DNA of 64,000 bases from positions 33,320,501 through 33,384,500 of the forward strand of contig NC_072896.1 in the NCBI RefSeq assembly GCF_027943255.1, read 5' to 3'. Below are positions 24,901 through 31,291 of the stretch, in pieces. Positions within the stretch are counted from its first letter, which is position 1, and each line of letters opens with the position of its first letter. A program made the translations under genes and the position numbers. The stretch comes from Anastrepha obliqua. Taxonomy: Eukaryota; Arthropoda; Insecta; Diptera; Tephritidae. The notes beneath the pieces are model-generated. The model was given only the letters and a program-made list of their open reading frames with translations, was not told where the DNA came from and did not search any database.

Positions 24901-25628
24901 TGATCGTGTGCGTAAAGGTCAGGGTACGTATGCTTTTTTAATGGAAACAACCTCATTGTCATATAATGTTGAACGGAGCTGTGATCTGAAGCAAGTTGGT
25001 GAGCAAATAGGTGAAAAGCATTACGCATTGGCTGTACCATTTGGCTCCGAATATCGTTCAAATTTGAGCATCTCTCTTCTGCAATTAAGTGAGAAGGGCG
25101 TTCTTTTGACCCTCAAACGTCGTTGGTGGACACCGAAAAATGCTAGTAACTGCGTTAAATATACTGAAGTGGATGGTGATGAGCTTTCGATTATCGAGCT
25201 GGGTGGCGTCTTTCTTTCGCTCGGCGGTGGTGTGGCAGTTGCTTTCATTATTGGGGTTTGTGAGTTCTTGTGGAATGTACAAACAGTTGCTGTGGAAGAG
25301 ATGGTATGAAATCACTTTGTTCTTTCGAAAATGAAATATTTAAAATCTCAAAGAAAAAAAAATTACTTTCCTTTAGACCACTCCGTGGCAGGCTTTTAAA
25401 GCTGAGCTATGCTTCGTGCTAATGTTTTGGATTACAAAGAAGCCAGCAAAAATTTCCGAGAGCACAAAAAGCTCCATTTCCTCGAAATCCTCTTCAAAAC
25501 GTTCAACAGATCATTCGCGATCGCGTTCGCATAGTCGCGTAAGTGGTCGCTCTCACAGGACAACCAAATCGAAAGCATCTCATCGAGATCGTGAACGGAG
25601 TGTGCATAACCGGAGGTATTACGATTGA
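3883..25628 (+). CDS. Receptor A: kainate/GluRII-type ionotropic glutamate receptor subunit, 13 coding exons
   Basis: Ligand-gated cation channel subunit of the plasma membrane. The joined exons are 2811 nt (936 residues), a normal length for the family. Order: signal peptide (about 1-20), amino-terminal domain from about residue 33, ligand-binding half S1 (exons 8-10), M1 (about 552-576), re-entrant pore loop with MQQGCD and Gln616 at the Q/R site, M3 (about 633-654), S2 (to about 800), M4 (about 810-845), and a Ser/Arg/Lys-rich tail. Visible glutamate-contact residues are Thr512, Arg517, Ser683/Thr684 and Glu734; Asp510 sits where many family members have Pro. The M3 gate reads AYIANLAAS instead of SYTANLAAF. 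The start is fixed by an in-frame TGA at 3877 and by a signal peptide spliced at the same phase as the paralogue. Which Drosophila receptor is the orthologue cannot be settled by eye, so no symbol is given. Confidence 0.93.
4612..4775 (+). mobile_element. SINE body fragment
   Basis: Contains TAATAGCGGTCG, TATTTCTGCCAT, AAAAGCTCCT and TCGGAGTC in the same order as the SINE at 28524, without the tRNA-like head. Confidence 0.6.
5015..5770 (-). mobile_element. LINE 3' region (RNase H and C-terminal Cys motif), I/jockey-like
   Basis: The minus strand reads NNPICLSCLEDDDAAEHFLC, the C-x2-C...H-x4-C block at the end of many insect LINE polymerases. Upstream is an RNase H-like segment with GHCDITENKLADKLANEGS. 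Several stops. Confidence 0.65.
5773..6487 (+). mobile_element. RTE-like LINE 3' end with AAG tail
   Basis: Reads DCEVVRDFVYLETSIN, then QRRISLAYKCYFGVS, and past frame breaks the same C-terminal block as 23585-24007 (RLRWLGHV). Ends in an AAG microsatellite at about 6474-6487, as its relatives do. Confidence 0.7.
6869..7018 (+). CDS. Receptor A exon 2 (amino-terminal domain)
   Basis: Acceptor TTGCAG, donor GTAAGT. The reading GVLFFRDEGDIEKSFDEAF is the first beta-strand and helix of the periplasmic-binding-like domain. It enters and leaves in phase 1, like receptor B exon 2. Confidence 0.92.
7605..8760 (-). mobile_element. LINE fragment, jockey/I-like (RT end to C terminus)
   Basis: The minus strand reads LPKLKGVTIQLSKEIKYLAV and ILDSKLLWKSHVE (end of the RT), then an RNase H-like stretch with DNRESMDVDSM. 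The C-terminal part ends PAFARMKLEVFGTDVL. Multiple stops. Confidence 0.6.
9359..10332 (-). mobile_element. R1-like LINE 3' region
   Basis: The minus strand has a 112-residue open stretch, LSGHGYFWKYLYRMGKVSDP followed by CIYCEAPSDDVRHTFFNCDR, the H/C-rich end of R1-type polymerases. The upstream part (ARRHISGGAHGRYSG-type reading) is in another frame. It joins a mariner fragment abruptly at about 10333. Confidence 0.65.
10333..10834 (-). mobile_element. mariner-like fragment: 5' end and HTH
   Basis: The minus strand starts with the terminal repeat CTAGGTTGTTCAATAA (ending 10834, beside TA), includes a MEKIKYRAVIEFLFF start, and reads MVLKNHRVTERDLAEARGIS, the helix-turn-helix. The catalytic part is missing. 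The terminal repeat and HTH match the element at 31575. Confidence 0.65.
11019..12260 (-). mobile_element. mariner-like element, near full length, decayed
   Basis: Imperfect inverted ends share CCATAAGTTCG (11028-11038 and its complement at 12237-12247). The minus strand reads VLLHHDNARPHTA and YSPDIAPCDYHLF, the second and third Asp of DD34D, then IKNLPKRWEDIV. The N-terminal half is shifted in frame. It lies in intron 2 of receptor A. Confidence 0.75.
12265..12740. other. Intron 2 end of receptor A, no gene
   Basis: AT-rich DNA after the mariner element up to the exon 3 acceptor. I see no coding or repeated structure. Confidence 0.5.
12741..12803 (+). CDS. Receptor A exon 3, 63-nt exon
   Basis: Acceptor TTTCAG, donor GTGAGT. 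It encodes CELLSDGVAAIFGPSSKASS, the conserved GVAAIFGPSS block. Receptor B has an exon of identical length and phase at 36941. Confidence 0.92.
12895..12975. repeat. TA/TG/TATG microsatellite tract
   Basis: Impure runs of TA, TG and TATG in intron 3 of receptor A. Open frames here translate the repeat only. Confidence 0.8.
13219..13425 (+). CDS. Receptor A exon 4 (amino-terminal domain)
   Basis: Acceptor TCTCAG, donor GTGGGT. Reads ANATGIPHIEFDW and later FTIVYETQEG, both typical of the amino-terminal domain. The weak donor is supported by the phase match with the next exon. Confidence 0.9.
13440..14812. repeat. T-rich low-complexity intron sequence
   Basis: Dominated by TTTTATTT/TTTAATTT words on the + strand for about 1.4 kb, with few C or G. 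It is part of the large intron 4 of receptor A; no gene. Confidence 0.75.
14815..16050 (+). mobile_element. mariner-like element, near full length, decayed
   Basis: Inverted ends share GGAATAAGTTTCC (14824-14836 and its complement at 16032-16044). Reads REVMFHYYLLKKRAAETCR and TTCKDWFRRFQRGDFDVSDK (HTH domain), HNNARRHTLL (second Asp box, with N for D) and YSPGIAPSDYHLL. Frame breaks make it inactive. Confidence 0.75.
16052..16426 (+). mobile_element. Non-autonomous Helitron
   Basis: Begins TCTTTATATAATATAT, ends with a GC-rich short stem (CGCGCGCCGGGTAC) and CTAG followed by T, the Helitron 3' signature. No terminal inverted repeat or coding capacity. It starts right where the mariner ends. 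A palindrome (GCCACCAGGTGGC) lies in the centre. Confidence 0.65.
16430..16996. repeat. T-rich low-complexity intron sequence
   Basis: Continues the TTTTATTT-rich composition of intron 4. The 79-residue open frame at 16494 is Phe/Leu low complexity, not a gene. Confidence 0.7.
16998..17724 (+). mobile_element. Internally deleted mariner-like element
   Basis: Inverted ends share GAAATGAGACTTT (17008-17020) with its complement (17704-17716). It is about 0.73 kb against about 1.3 kb for a full mariner; the central catalytic region is gone. Confidence 0.8.
17173..17661 (+). pseudogene. Open 162-residue mariner transposase deletion product
   Basis: The N-terminal HTH part (SLSRAQCFWWFEKFRSGDFS, then FEDVELEALLDED) is joined in frame to the C-terminal part (YSPDLAPSDYHLF, then KLPERWEKCVASDGYYFED). 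The first and second catalytic Asp are deleted; only the third remains. The frame starts inside the HTH domain, the expected upstream Met lying at about 17163 in another frame. Catalytically dead; it could still bind ends if expressed, which is only inference. Confidence 0.7.
17725..18715. repeat. T-rich low-complexity intron sequence
   Basis: The last 1 kb of receptor A intron 4 has the same TTTTATTT/TTTAATTT composition, ending in a pyrimidine tract before the exon 5 acceptor. Confidence 0.75.
18721..18938 (+). CDS. Receptor A exon 5 (amino-terminal domain)
   Basis: Acceptor TTCCAG, donor GTAGGT, phase 0 out. Reads LARLQDLLNI then RIILDCSEDSLQILL, parallel to receptor B exon 5. An internal GTAAGG is read through as coding. 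Confidence 0.9.
18990..19139 (+). CDS. Receptor A exon 6 (amino-terminal domain)
   Basis: Acceptor TTCTAG, donor GTGAGT, 50 codons in phase 0. Reads YWFLSHLNTH and then NITSVRLKLVDENPYGRK. Confidence 0.9.
19273..19452 (+). CDS. Receptor A exon 7 (amino-terminal domain)
   Basis: Acceptor GTCAG, donor GTGCGT, 60 codons in phase 0. Reads LMYDAVVLFANAARN, aligned with LLYDAVVLYFNAVRQ of receptor B. An earlier CAG four bases upstream would break the frame. Confidence 0.9.
19529..19791 (+). CDS. Receptor A exon 8 (linker and start of S1)
   Basis: Acceptor CAAAG, donor GTGAGT. Reads DENGERSDFSLEIYKP, a Ser/Thr-rich loop (SSIYATTSSASTTPD), then VVATRFEEPYFML, the first strand of the ligand-binding domain. 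Confidence 0.91.
19869..20046 (+). CDS. Receptor A exon 9 (S1)
   Basis: Acceptor TCGCAG, donor GTGAGT. Reads YEGYAVDLIGKL and ETGEWDGIIRRLIDH, both hallmark S1 blocks. Confidence 0.94.
20079..21198 (-). mobile_element. mariner-like element, decayed
   Basis: Inverted ends share GTTGGGGAA (20083-20091) and its complement (21185-21193), flanked by TA on both sides (20077, 21199). The minus strand reads AARHICNAYREGVIGESTAW then WFEKF (HTH), RICVWWDWE and LPYSPDLAPIDYH. Frames are broken. It fills nearly all of intron 9 of receptor A. Confidence 0.8.
21245..21468 (+). CDS. Receptor A exon 10 (S1 with ligand Arg, and M1)
   Basis: Acceptor TTCTAG, donor GTGAGT. Reads GICDITITQARRQVVDFTVP, in which Arg517 is the expected alpha-carboxylate contact, then FMQLGISILFY and the M1 helix ending VLLAR. 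Confidence 0.95.
21470..22190. other. Intron 10 start of receptor A, no gene
   Basis: Unassigned DNA. A 76-residue open frame at 21607 has no recognisable domain. Confidence 0.5.
22193..22880 (-). mobile_element. Tc1/mariner-superfamily element fragment
   Basis: Minus strand reads VWCGLWVGGIIGPYFFKDEA and MINDFLMPGIEA, then IWFQQNGFTCHTA, where the family Asp (QQDGATCHT) is Asn. Left end AAAGGGTGTTTAATTTAGAG resembles that of the 42503 element. No right end was found. Confidence 0.65.
22890..23360 (-). mobile_element. Possible LINE RNase H remnant
   Basis: Weak minus-strand similarity to an RNase H segment of insect LINEs (readings such as WVPEYCDIE). Boundaries and class are uncertain. Confidence 0.25.
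23585..24007 (+). mobile_element. RTE-like LINE 3' end, open frame
   Basis: Open for 120 residues: FERKILRKIFGPLHVGNGEY, IQRLRWLGHVVRMDTNAPAL and LGVSNWRRLARERNYWRALL. This is the C terminus of an RTE-type polymerase, with an AAG tail at about 23995-24007. The least decayed of five copies in the window. Confidence 0.75.
24055..24315 (+). mobile_element. RTE-like LINE 3' fragment, second copy
   Basis: Repeats the previous element from the GACGGCGAATATCG box through GGAAAGATCAGG, with small deletions, 50 bases after its tail. Confidence 0.7.
24420..24557 (+). CDS. Receptor A exon 11 (pore loop)
   Basis: Acceptor CCACAG, donor GTAACT. Reads VELENIWNNSNSFWLMIGS then MQQGCD. The Q/R site is Gln in the genome. 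Same length and phase as receptor B exon 11. Confidence 0.95.
24613..25303 (+). CDS. Receptor A exon 12 (M3, S2, M4)
   Basis: Acceptor CTAACAG, donor GTATGA. Reads WWFFTLMMVNAYIANLAASL (M3), GGSTSVFFSES and FLMETTSLSY (ligand contacts), and GGVFLSLGGGVAVAFIIG (M4). Receptor B splits this exon with an extra intron at the start of the PYRSNLS region. Confidence 0.96.
25377..25628 (+). CDS. Receptor A exon 13 (cytoplasmic tail)
   Basis: Acceptor TTTAG, stop TGA at 25626. After PWQAFKAELCFVLMFW the tail is rich in Ser, Arg and Lys (SRSRSHSR and similar), low complexity and likely disordered. Confidence 0.9.
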   Translation, partial: TTPWQAFKAELCFVLMFWITKKPAKISESTKSSISSKSSSKRSTDHSRSRSHSRVSGRSHRTTKSKASHRDRERSVHNRRYYD

Positions 25629-25763
25629 ACGACGTAGCTGAAGTATTTGTGAAACTTATTGATTTATTTAAAGGCGTACAATTTTAGTTAATGAAAAATT
25701 TGGTCAAAATATGTATTTGAGTTAAATTTACTTACTTGCATTGTAATTTTGTTAAACTTGATT

Positions 25764-25769
25764 AATAAA
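25764..25769 (+). other. Candidate poly(A) signal of receptor A
   Basis: The first AATAAA lies 136 bases after the receptor A stop. Its position is sensible for a short 3' UTR; no transcript evidence is available. Confidence 0.5.
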
Positions 25770-25799
25770 AATAATAATTCTAGCAATTTTTTTTACGAG

Positions 25800-26960
25800 G
25801 TAAGACAAAAAAGATTGTGGTGTGGAGGGGTTATGGCGGACGGAGAATGTATTTTTTTACTACGCAAGACCTGACGACTCAACACAATAATAAATACCAA
25901 GCTTGAATCCAGTCGGTTCTTTAAACTTTGAGATAACTCCAGATAAACAAAATCCATCGGGACGGGATTTAGGTTGGAGCACTGCCCCAGACCGTCAAAG
26001 GAAGGAGCACTCAGTGAATTTAAACGTCTAGCTGTCAAGCCCGGGCATTTACAGAGAAAGCGCTCAACAGTCTCCTTCTCTGAAAGGTCCCCACAGCTTC
26101 CGCAATGGGGATTAAATGCTAAACCTAGTTTTCCTGCGTGTGTCTGCGATCGCCCAATGACTGGTAAATACAGCTACGAGTTTGGCGGGAGAGTCCTCAG
26201 TACTTTCTGAGTCCTGCATCTATTGTACTGGGGCCAAAGGGTTTTCGAAATAGAAGAAATGGAGCTCCATCTGTACTGCGCTTTTCTGAGAAATAAGTTG
26301 TGCATTTCCTTTTCGACAACAGTCAGGGGGATGTCGATGGCCAAACCTTTCTAGGAAGCTCATCAGCGATTTAATTACCCTCTATGCTTCTATGTCCTCA
26401 AACCCAGATCCTCAGATCAGAGAAATATTATTGTACCTGCACACCAAAGAGATTTAATTTCCTCCTTACAGAAGTTTACGAGTTTGGATCTGCACCATGG
26501 CGTCGTTAATATCTCCCTCGCAAATACTTCTACATGAATAACACCAGCAGCATTCGGCAGTTTTAAGGAGAGAGATAAATTGGTTGATTTAGAGAAAACC
26601 TCTGCTCCGACTCCCCATTCCATCCCGGAACCGTCAGTGAAGTTAGATGTACCAGTATCGGCATAGATTTTTCCCTCATTCCAATCCTGCCTGCTCGGAA
26701 AGATTACCCTGACAGACCATCAAACTCCACTTTGCGGATAGAGAATTCTGTACGAAATTCAGAGAAACGCGGTGTCAACTGCCTAAAACTGCTACCATGT
26801 CCCTCGAGAGATTGCCTCCCGAGGCCACCTTCCTTTATCCTGATTGCACTTTGAGCAGCGATGGAAATAGCGTAGAAGCCGATATTAAGGGCAGCACAGG
26901 GACAAGTTCTACATGCTTCGGTGATGCCAACACAAGTAGTCTCTTGCATTCTCCCTAGTT
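25800..26960 (-). mobile_element. LINE fragment, jockey/LOA-like (RNase H and C terminus)
   Basis: Minus strand reads EACRTCPCAALNIGFYAISI and LTPRFSEFRTEFSIRKVEFD, then MEWGVGAEVFSKSTNLSLSL (RNase H start), then CGSCGDLSEKETVERFLCKC. The same family lies on the + strand at 59590. Confidence 0.65.
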
Positions 26961-26984
26961 TAGTGATATTATAGCGCTTTCGAA

Positions 26985-27560
26985 GAGCTTCCCACTAAAC
27001 CAAGCAATAAAGACCATAGAGAAGAGGGGTAATACATTTTTACACGGATGTATCCAAGCTAGAAAACAAGGTAGACTATGGAGTTTTTTCTAAGATCAAA
27101 GGTTGCTCAGGAATGTCTGACAGCTCTAAATGATATCTGTCTTCAAGGTCAGTCTTATATGGGTTCCGGGACATAGAGATATTGAAGGAAACTTCAAGGC
27201 CGCTGAGCTAGTCAGAAAGGATACTACATAGTCTTTCGCTGCTTGAAAAGAGTGGTAATATTGGAATCCCTATGGCAACTTGCAAATTAAGGATAAAAAA
27301 TAAGGCCAATAGGGCATGGAGAGAAGGAAATACTTGTGTTACAACCAGGCTAATTTGACCGCAAATATATTAGTAAAGGAAATGTAAATTGCTCAACCTC
27401 TCAAGAGAAAACATCTCGAAGGCTGTGACTTGTGTCACCGGTTATTGGCTGTTAGGTAGGCACTCCTCTAGGTTAGGAGAACACTACAGAAGTTGTAGAG
27501 ACGAGAAAGAAACAGCAGAACACTTCCTTCGTATTGTCCATTCTTAGAAGGAGTCCATCC
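26985..27560 (+). mobile_element. LINE RNase H and C-terminal fragment
   Basis: Reads YTDVSKLENKVDYGVFSKIK, VPGHRDIEGNFKAAELVRKD and CRDEKETAEHFL, the RNase H to Cys-motif order. Several stops. Confidence 0.55.
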
Positions 27561-28370
27561 TTAGATGGACTTGAGAAAGGTTGTTAGATTAGATTCTTTA
27601 TGAGGGTTGCAGGAGGAGGTGCATTGGAATTTCCTGAGCCTGTTCGCAAAAACGACAAGAGTCCGGATACCAAATTCCGAACATGTGCAGATGACTTCGC
27701 GGTCTGCAGTGAGCTGTGAGAATATTTTCCGTTTATCTTTGCGGGGGGTTATGAGTTTTTTAAACCTTTCAGTAGGGATTTCGCCTGGCATAGCCCTATA
27801 ATATGGTATCAGCAAATATCCCCTAGCCCCAGCTATTCACTCCTAAGCTTCCCCTTGATGGTGTGTTGTCCCATAGCAAGGAAGGGCTCGGGTCCTATTA
27901 AAGGCGAGGTCGCAGCCTCTCTCACCAATGCGTCTGTTATTTCGTGGCCAGTTATGCCCCTGTGTTCAGAGTACCAAATTAGCCGGATGCGTTTGTGAGT
28001 ACTTAACACATTCAGTTTCTCCATATACTCAAGGACCACAGAGGATTTGATCTCACAGGACGATAGGACCATGAGTGCCGCCTTCCGGAAATTTCTGTCT
28101 TACTTTATTTCAGCACAAATGGTATAAATCTCTACTTGGAAGATGCTTGAAAAACTGCCCATCGGAACAGAGCGCTTGCTTCTGGGGCCATAAACTTCAG
28201 CGCCTATGCCTTCTGGGGTCTTCAAGCTATCTGAGTACCTAATCATGGTACACTCATGGAATTTCTTTTCAAATGCAGCAACGCTGTTAGGAAAACACTC
28301 TTTTGACTCTCTTATGGAATTATCCGGTGTTGGGATAAAACTTATCCTATGCTTCATAAGAGTGTCTAAA
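27560..28370 (-). mobile_element. LINE RNase H fragment
   Basis: Minus strand reads GIGAEVYGPRSKRSVPMGSF, QVEIYTICAEIK and IRLIWYSEHRGITGHEITDA, a typical RNase H order. It converges on the preceding + strand LINE. Confidence 0.6.
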
Positions 28371-28523
28371 TGATTCCATGATAAATAAATACTGTGGTTC
28401 CGTTGTTACACAGTGCTACCTCAACGGACCTGCATGGTCTACGTGAGTTGTCAATTTTTTGAAACTGACTGCCACAAAAACTTAAACTAACCTATTATAT
28501 TATATATATAATATATAATATTC

Positions 28524-28830
28524 GGCCGCCGTAGCCGAATGGGTTGGTGCGTGATTACCATTCGGAATTCACAGAGAGAACGTTGGTTCGAATCTCGGTG
28601 AAAGCAAAACTAATAAAAACATTTTTCTAATAGCGGTCGCCCCTCGGCAGGCAATGGCAAATCTCCGAGTGTATTTCTGCCATGAAAAAGCTCCTCATAA
28701 AAATATCTGCCGTTCGGAGTCGGCTTAAAACTGTAGGTCCCTCCATTTGTGGAAAAACATCAAGACGCACACCACAAATAGGAGGAGGAGCTCGGCTAAA
28801 ATCACAAAAAGGGTGTACGCGCAAATTATA
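28524..28830 (+). mobile_element. tRNA-derived SINE, full-length copy
   Basis: The head GGCCGCCGTAGCCGAATGGG and GGTTCGAATCTC give pol III A-box-like and B-box sequences. The body has TAATAGCGGTCGCCCCTCGG, TCCATTTGTGG and AATAGGAGGAGGAGCTCGG, and ends GGGTGTACGCGC followed by AT repeats. At least seven other copies or fragments lie in the window. Confidence 0.75.
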
Positions 28831-28847
28831 TATATCTATATAATATA

Positions 28848-29999
28848 CAGGGTCCGGAACTCGAGGTGCAACCAACTTCAGACCGCTGGCGCAGCTGTTT
28901 CGCGGGCATCTGCTCTCTGTTAGTTGGCTAAATGACAGTTTAGAGTATTGTTTACAAGCGGAAGCATTTAGCCGAGAGTAAACGCGAAAAAAGAAAAGCA
29001 GCAAAATTATATTTGGCTGGTAAGTCACAACCCGCGATTGCTGGTGAGCTCGAGCACCTTAAAGAAAATAAAGTTTTTGCGTATCGCACCATTACTCTTT
29101 ACAATTACACTGGTAGCATCGCGAAAATTCATAGAGGTGGTGATCAAAAGACTGCAAAGTCACGTGAAATGGTTCAAAAAGTAAAGAAGAGACTTGAGCG
29201 AAATCCCCTACGAAGAGCCAATCAAATGGCGAGAGAACTGAAATATCTGACCGTAGCATCCGCCGCATACTGAAAAATGATCTCAAAGTCAAGCCTTACA
29301 AGATCCCAAAGGCACGTGATCTCACACCAAAGCAGCAACAAGTCAGACTTCAGAGAGCGAAGGAGTTGCTTCGCTCGGCCGAAAGCGATCAATTTCCGAG
29401 CATTGTGTTTCCCGACAAGAAAATTTTTCAAATTAAGCAACTCGTAAACTGCCATAACGATAGGGTTTATTTGACCGACCGTTCATATCAGAAATTGGGT
29501 CATCGATCGGCCATCAGGAGGCAGCATCCGCCACAGGCAATGGTTTGGGATGCTGTAACCGCGGATGGGCGCTCTCCAATCGTTTCCATCGAGCCTGGCG
29601 CGAAGGTAAAGGCGAAATATTATTGGAAAAGCATTCTAGAGGTTGCTTTGAAGCCGTGGGCGAACAAATATTTCTGTGGCAGACCATGGACGTTTCAACA
29701 GGAAACAACAAAGCTCGAGTGAACCAAGAATCGCTAAAAAACAACGTTCCAAACTTCATAACTTCCACACAATGGCTGTCAAATTCACTAGACGCGAATC
29801 CGATGGATTATTCTCCTTGAACCGAAATATCTGCAAGTCACATTCGGACAGCTTGCGATTCTATTCTGGACCATCTCAAGGCCATAGTCAAGGCAAAAGG
29901 TGGTCATATCGAGCAAAAGTAAATTGATTTTCAATTTTGTGTTATTTTCACACATTTTTTACTTCGAATTGACATTTACACTTCGACTGCCGGATCTTG
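28848..29999 (+). mobile_element. Tc1/mariner-superfamily element with both ends, decayed
   Basis: Inverted ends (GGTCCGGAACTCGAGGTG and the complement of CACTTCGACTGCCGGATC) are flanked by TA. Reads NPLRRANQMARELK (HTH), NDRVYLTDRSYQKLG, AMVWDAVTADGRSP and NVPNFITSTQWLSN, then LDANPMDYS. The second catalytic box reads FQQETTK, lacking its Asp, and the frame breaks. Confidence 0.75.
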
Positions 30000-31200
30000 T
30001 ATATATTTTTTTTCAAAATATTTAGGAAACAGTTTTTTGTCATTTTTGAAAAACACCGCTCCTCAAATTTTTTTCCTATTGGATTTAGCTGAAGGCGCAA
30101 TAGATTTACGGACCTAAACTCTTAGCTCGAATAAGTTGTAAAGACGCAAATAAATTCATAAATCGATTGATGTTTAAGATAATTTCCAGCATCGTACATA
30201 TATAAATATGAGTGTCAATCTACATATATAAGTACATATCCATATTAATATTAACATGTGTATCTTGGATTATTTTCAGTGCTCGAAAAAAAAATAAAAA
30301 AAAAAAAACCGACGCAAAATATTTTAGACACAGAGGGCAGCAGCGGTGTGATGAATGCGGCTGATGACGATCGCGACGAATTTTCCAAAAAATATTTTGC
30401 TTTATTATATTTTGTTGTTTTAATTTCAATTTTTTGAGGTTCTTGGCTTTTGTATTCTGGCTGAAAAACATTGTCTGGTAGACAAAGCAGACATCGACGA
30501 CGGCGAGCGAGCGTCAATTCAACGCGTGCACCTTCTGGATTTTGTGTGTGAATGTATGAAGGAGGCATGTATGTTTGCATGTATGAATGCCTGTATGCAT
30601 GTATGGTTGTGTGTATATATGTATGCATTTGTGTGTGAATGTTTGTATAGATTGACTTGTGGTTGGGCTGGTATACAAAAATATTGGGCTCTTCCATTTT
30701 TTAAATGAAACAAATTTGAAATTTCATTTTCATTTAAGTTGTGATAGGCGAACGCGTCGGTTGGGACGGAATTTTCGAAATAGATAAGTAGCTCGGCAAT
30801 ATTCTGCAAAAGTGGCGGCGCGATAAATTTATACATATGTATATTTATGTACGTGAATATATATAAAATTATTAAAAAAAAAAACAACTGGCACATTTCC
30901 TCGTTCGTTACGGAAATTTTGAGAAATTTAAAAAGTGATATTTATATAAGTTTTACTTAAGAAAAGTGTTAGTGTAGTGCGAAAAATATTATAAATTTTA
31001 TGAATTTATTAGATTTCTTAATTTCTATTCTTTTTTGCAACTTTATATTGCCCTGAATGCTCAAATCTCTCAAATCAGGCGTAACAAAAGTGTTGAACTC
31101 AAGCATATACAGTCTGTTTAAGGTCTAACTGTAACTTTTAGATGCCTGCGCTTAAGTAGCGTTTTTGTAGATTTGAGGTTATGTGTGGCGCGTTGTGGAA
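30000..31200. promoter_or_regulatory. Intergenic region and likely promoter of receptor B
   Basis: Contains an impure GTATG microsatellite (30537-30645) and a TATA-like TATTTATATAAG (30940-30951) about 250 bases before the ATG. No gene is seen; the minus-strand frames translate the repeat. Confidence 0.25.
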
Positions 31201-31291
31201 ATGAAGAATATTCTGCTTTACTGTTTATTTCCCTTTGTGCACTTCCAACTGACGGCGCAACTTACGACAGATATTGAAGTTATAAAAGTCG
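31201..31291 (+). CDS. Receptor B exon 1: start codon and signal peptide
   Basis: Reads MKNILLYCLFPFVHF, a hydrophobic signal peptide, then LTTDIEVIKV plus one base before a GTATGT donor. The in-frame TGA at 31174 bars extension upstream. Confidence 0.88.

Noticed and set aside
28524..28600. A functional tRNA gene at the SINE head
   Set aside because: A B-box is present but the cloverleaf is imperfect and the sequence is repeated with a SINE body.
30251..30896. Minus-strand frames of 125-148 residues with Thr/His/Tyr repeats
   Set aside because: They translate an impure GTATG microsatellite.
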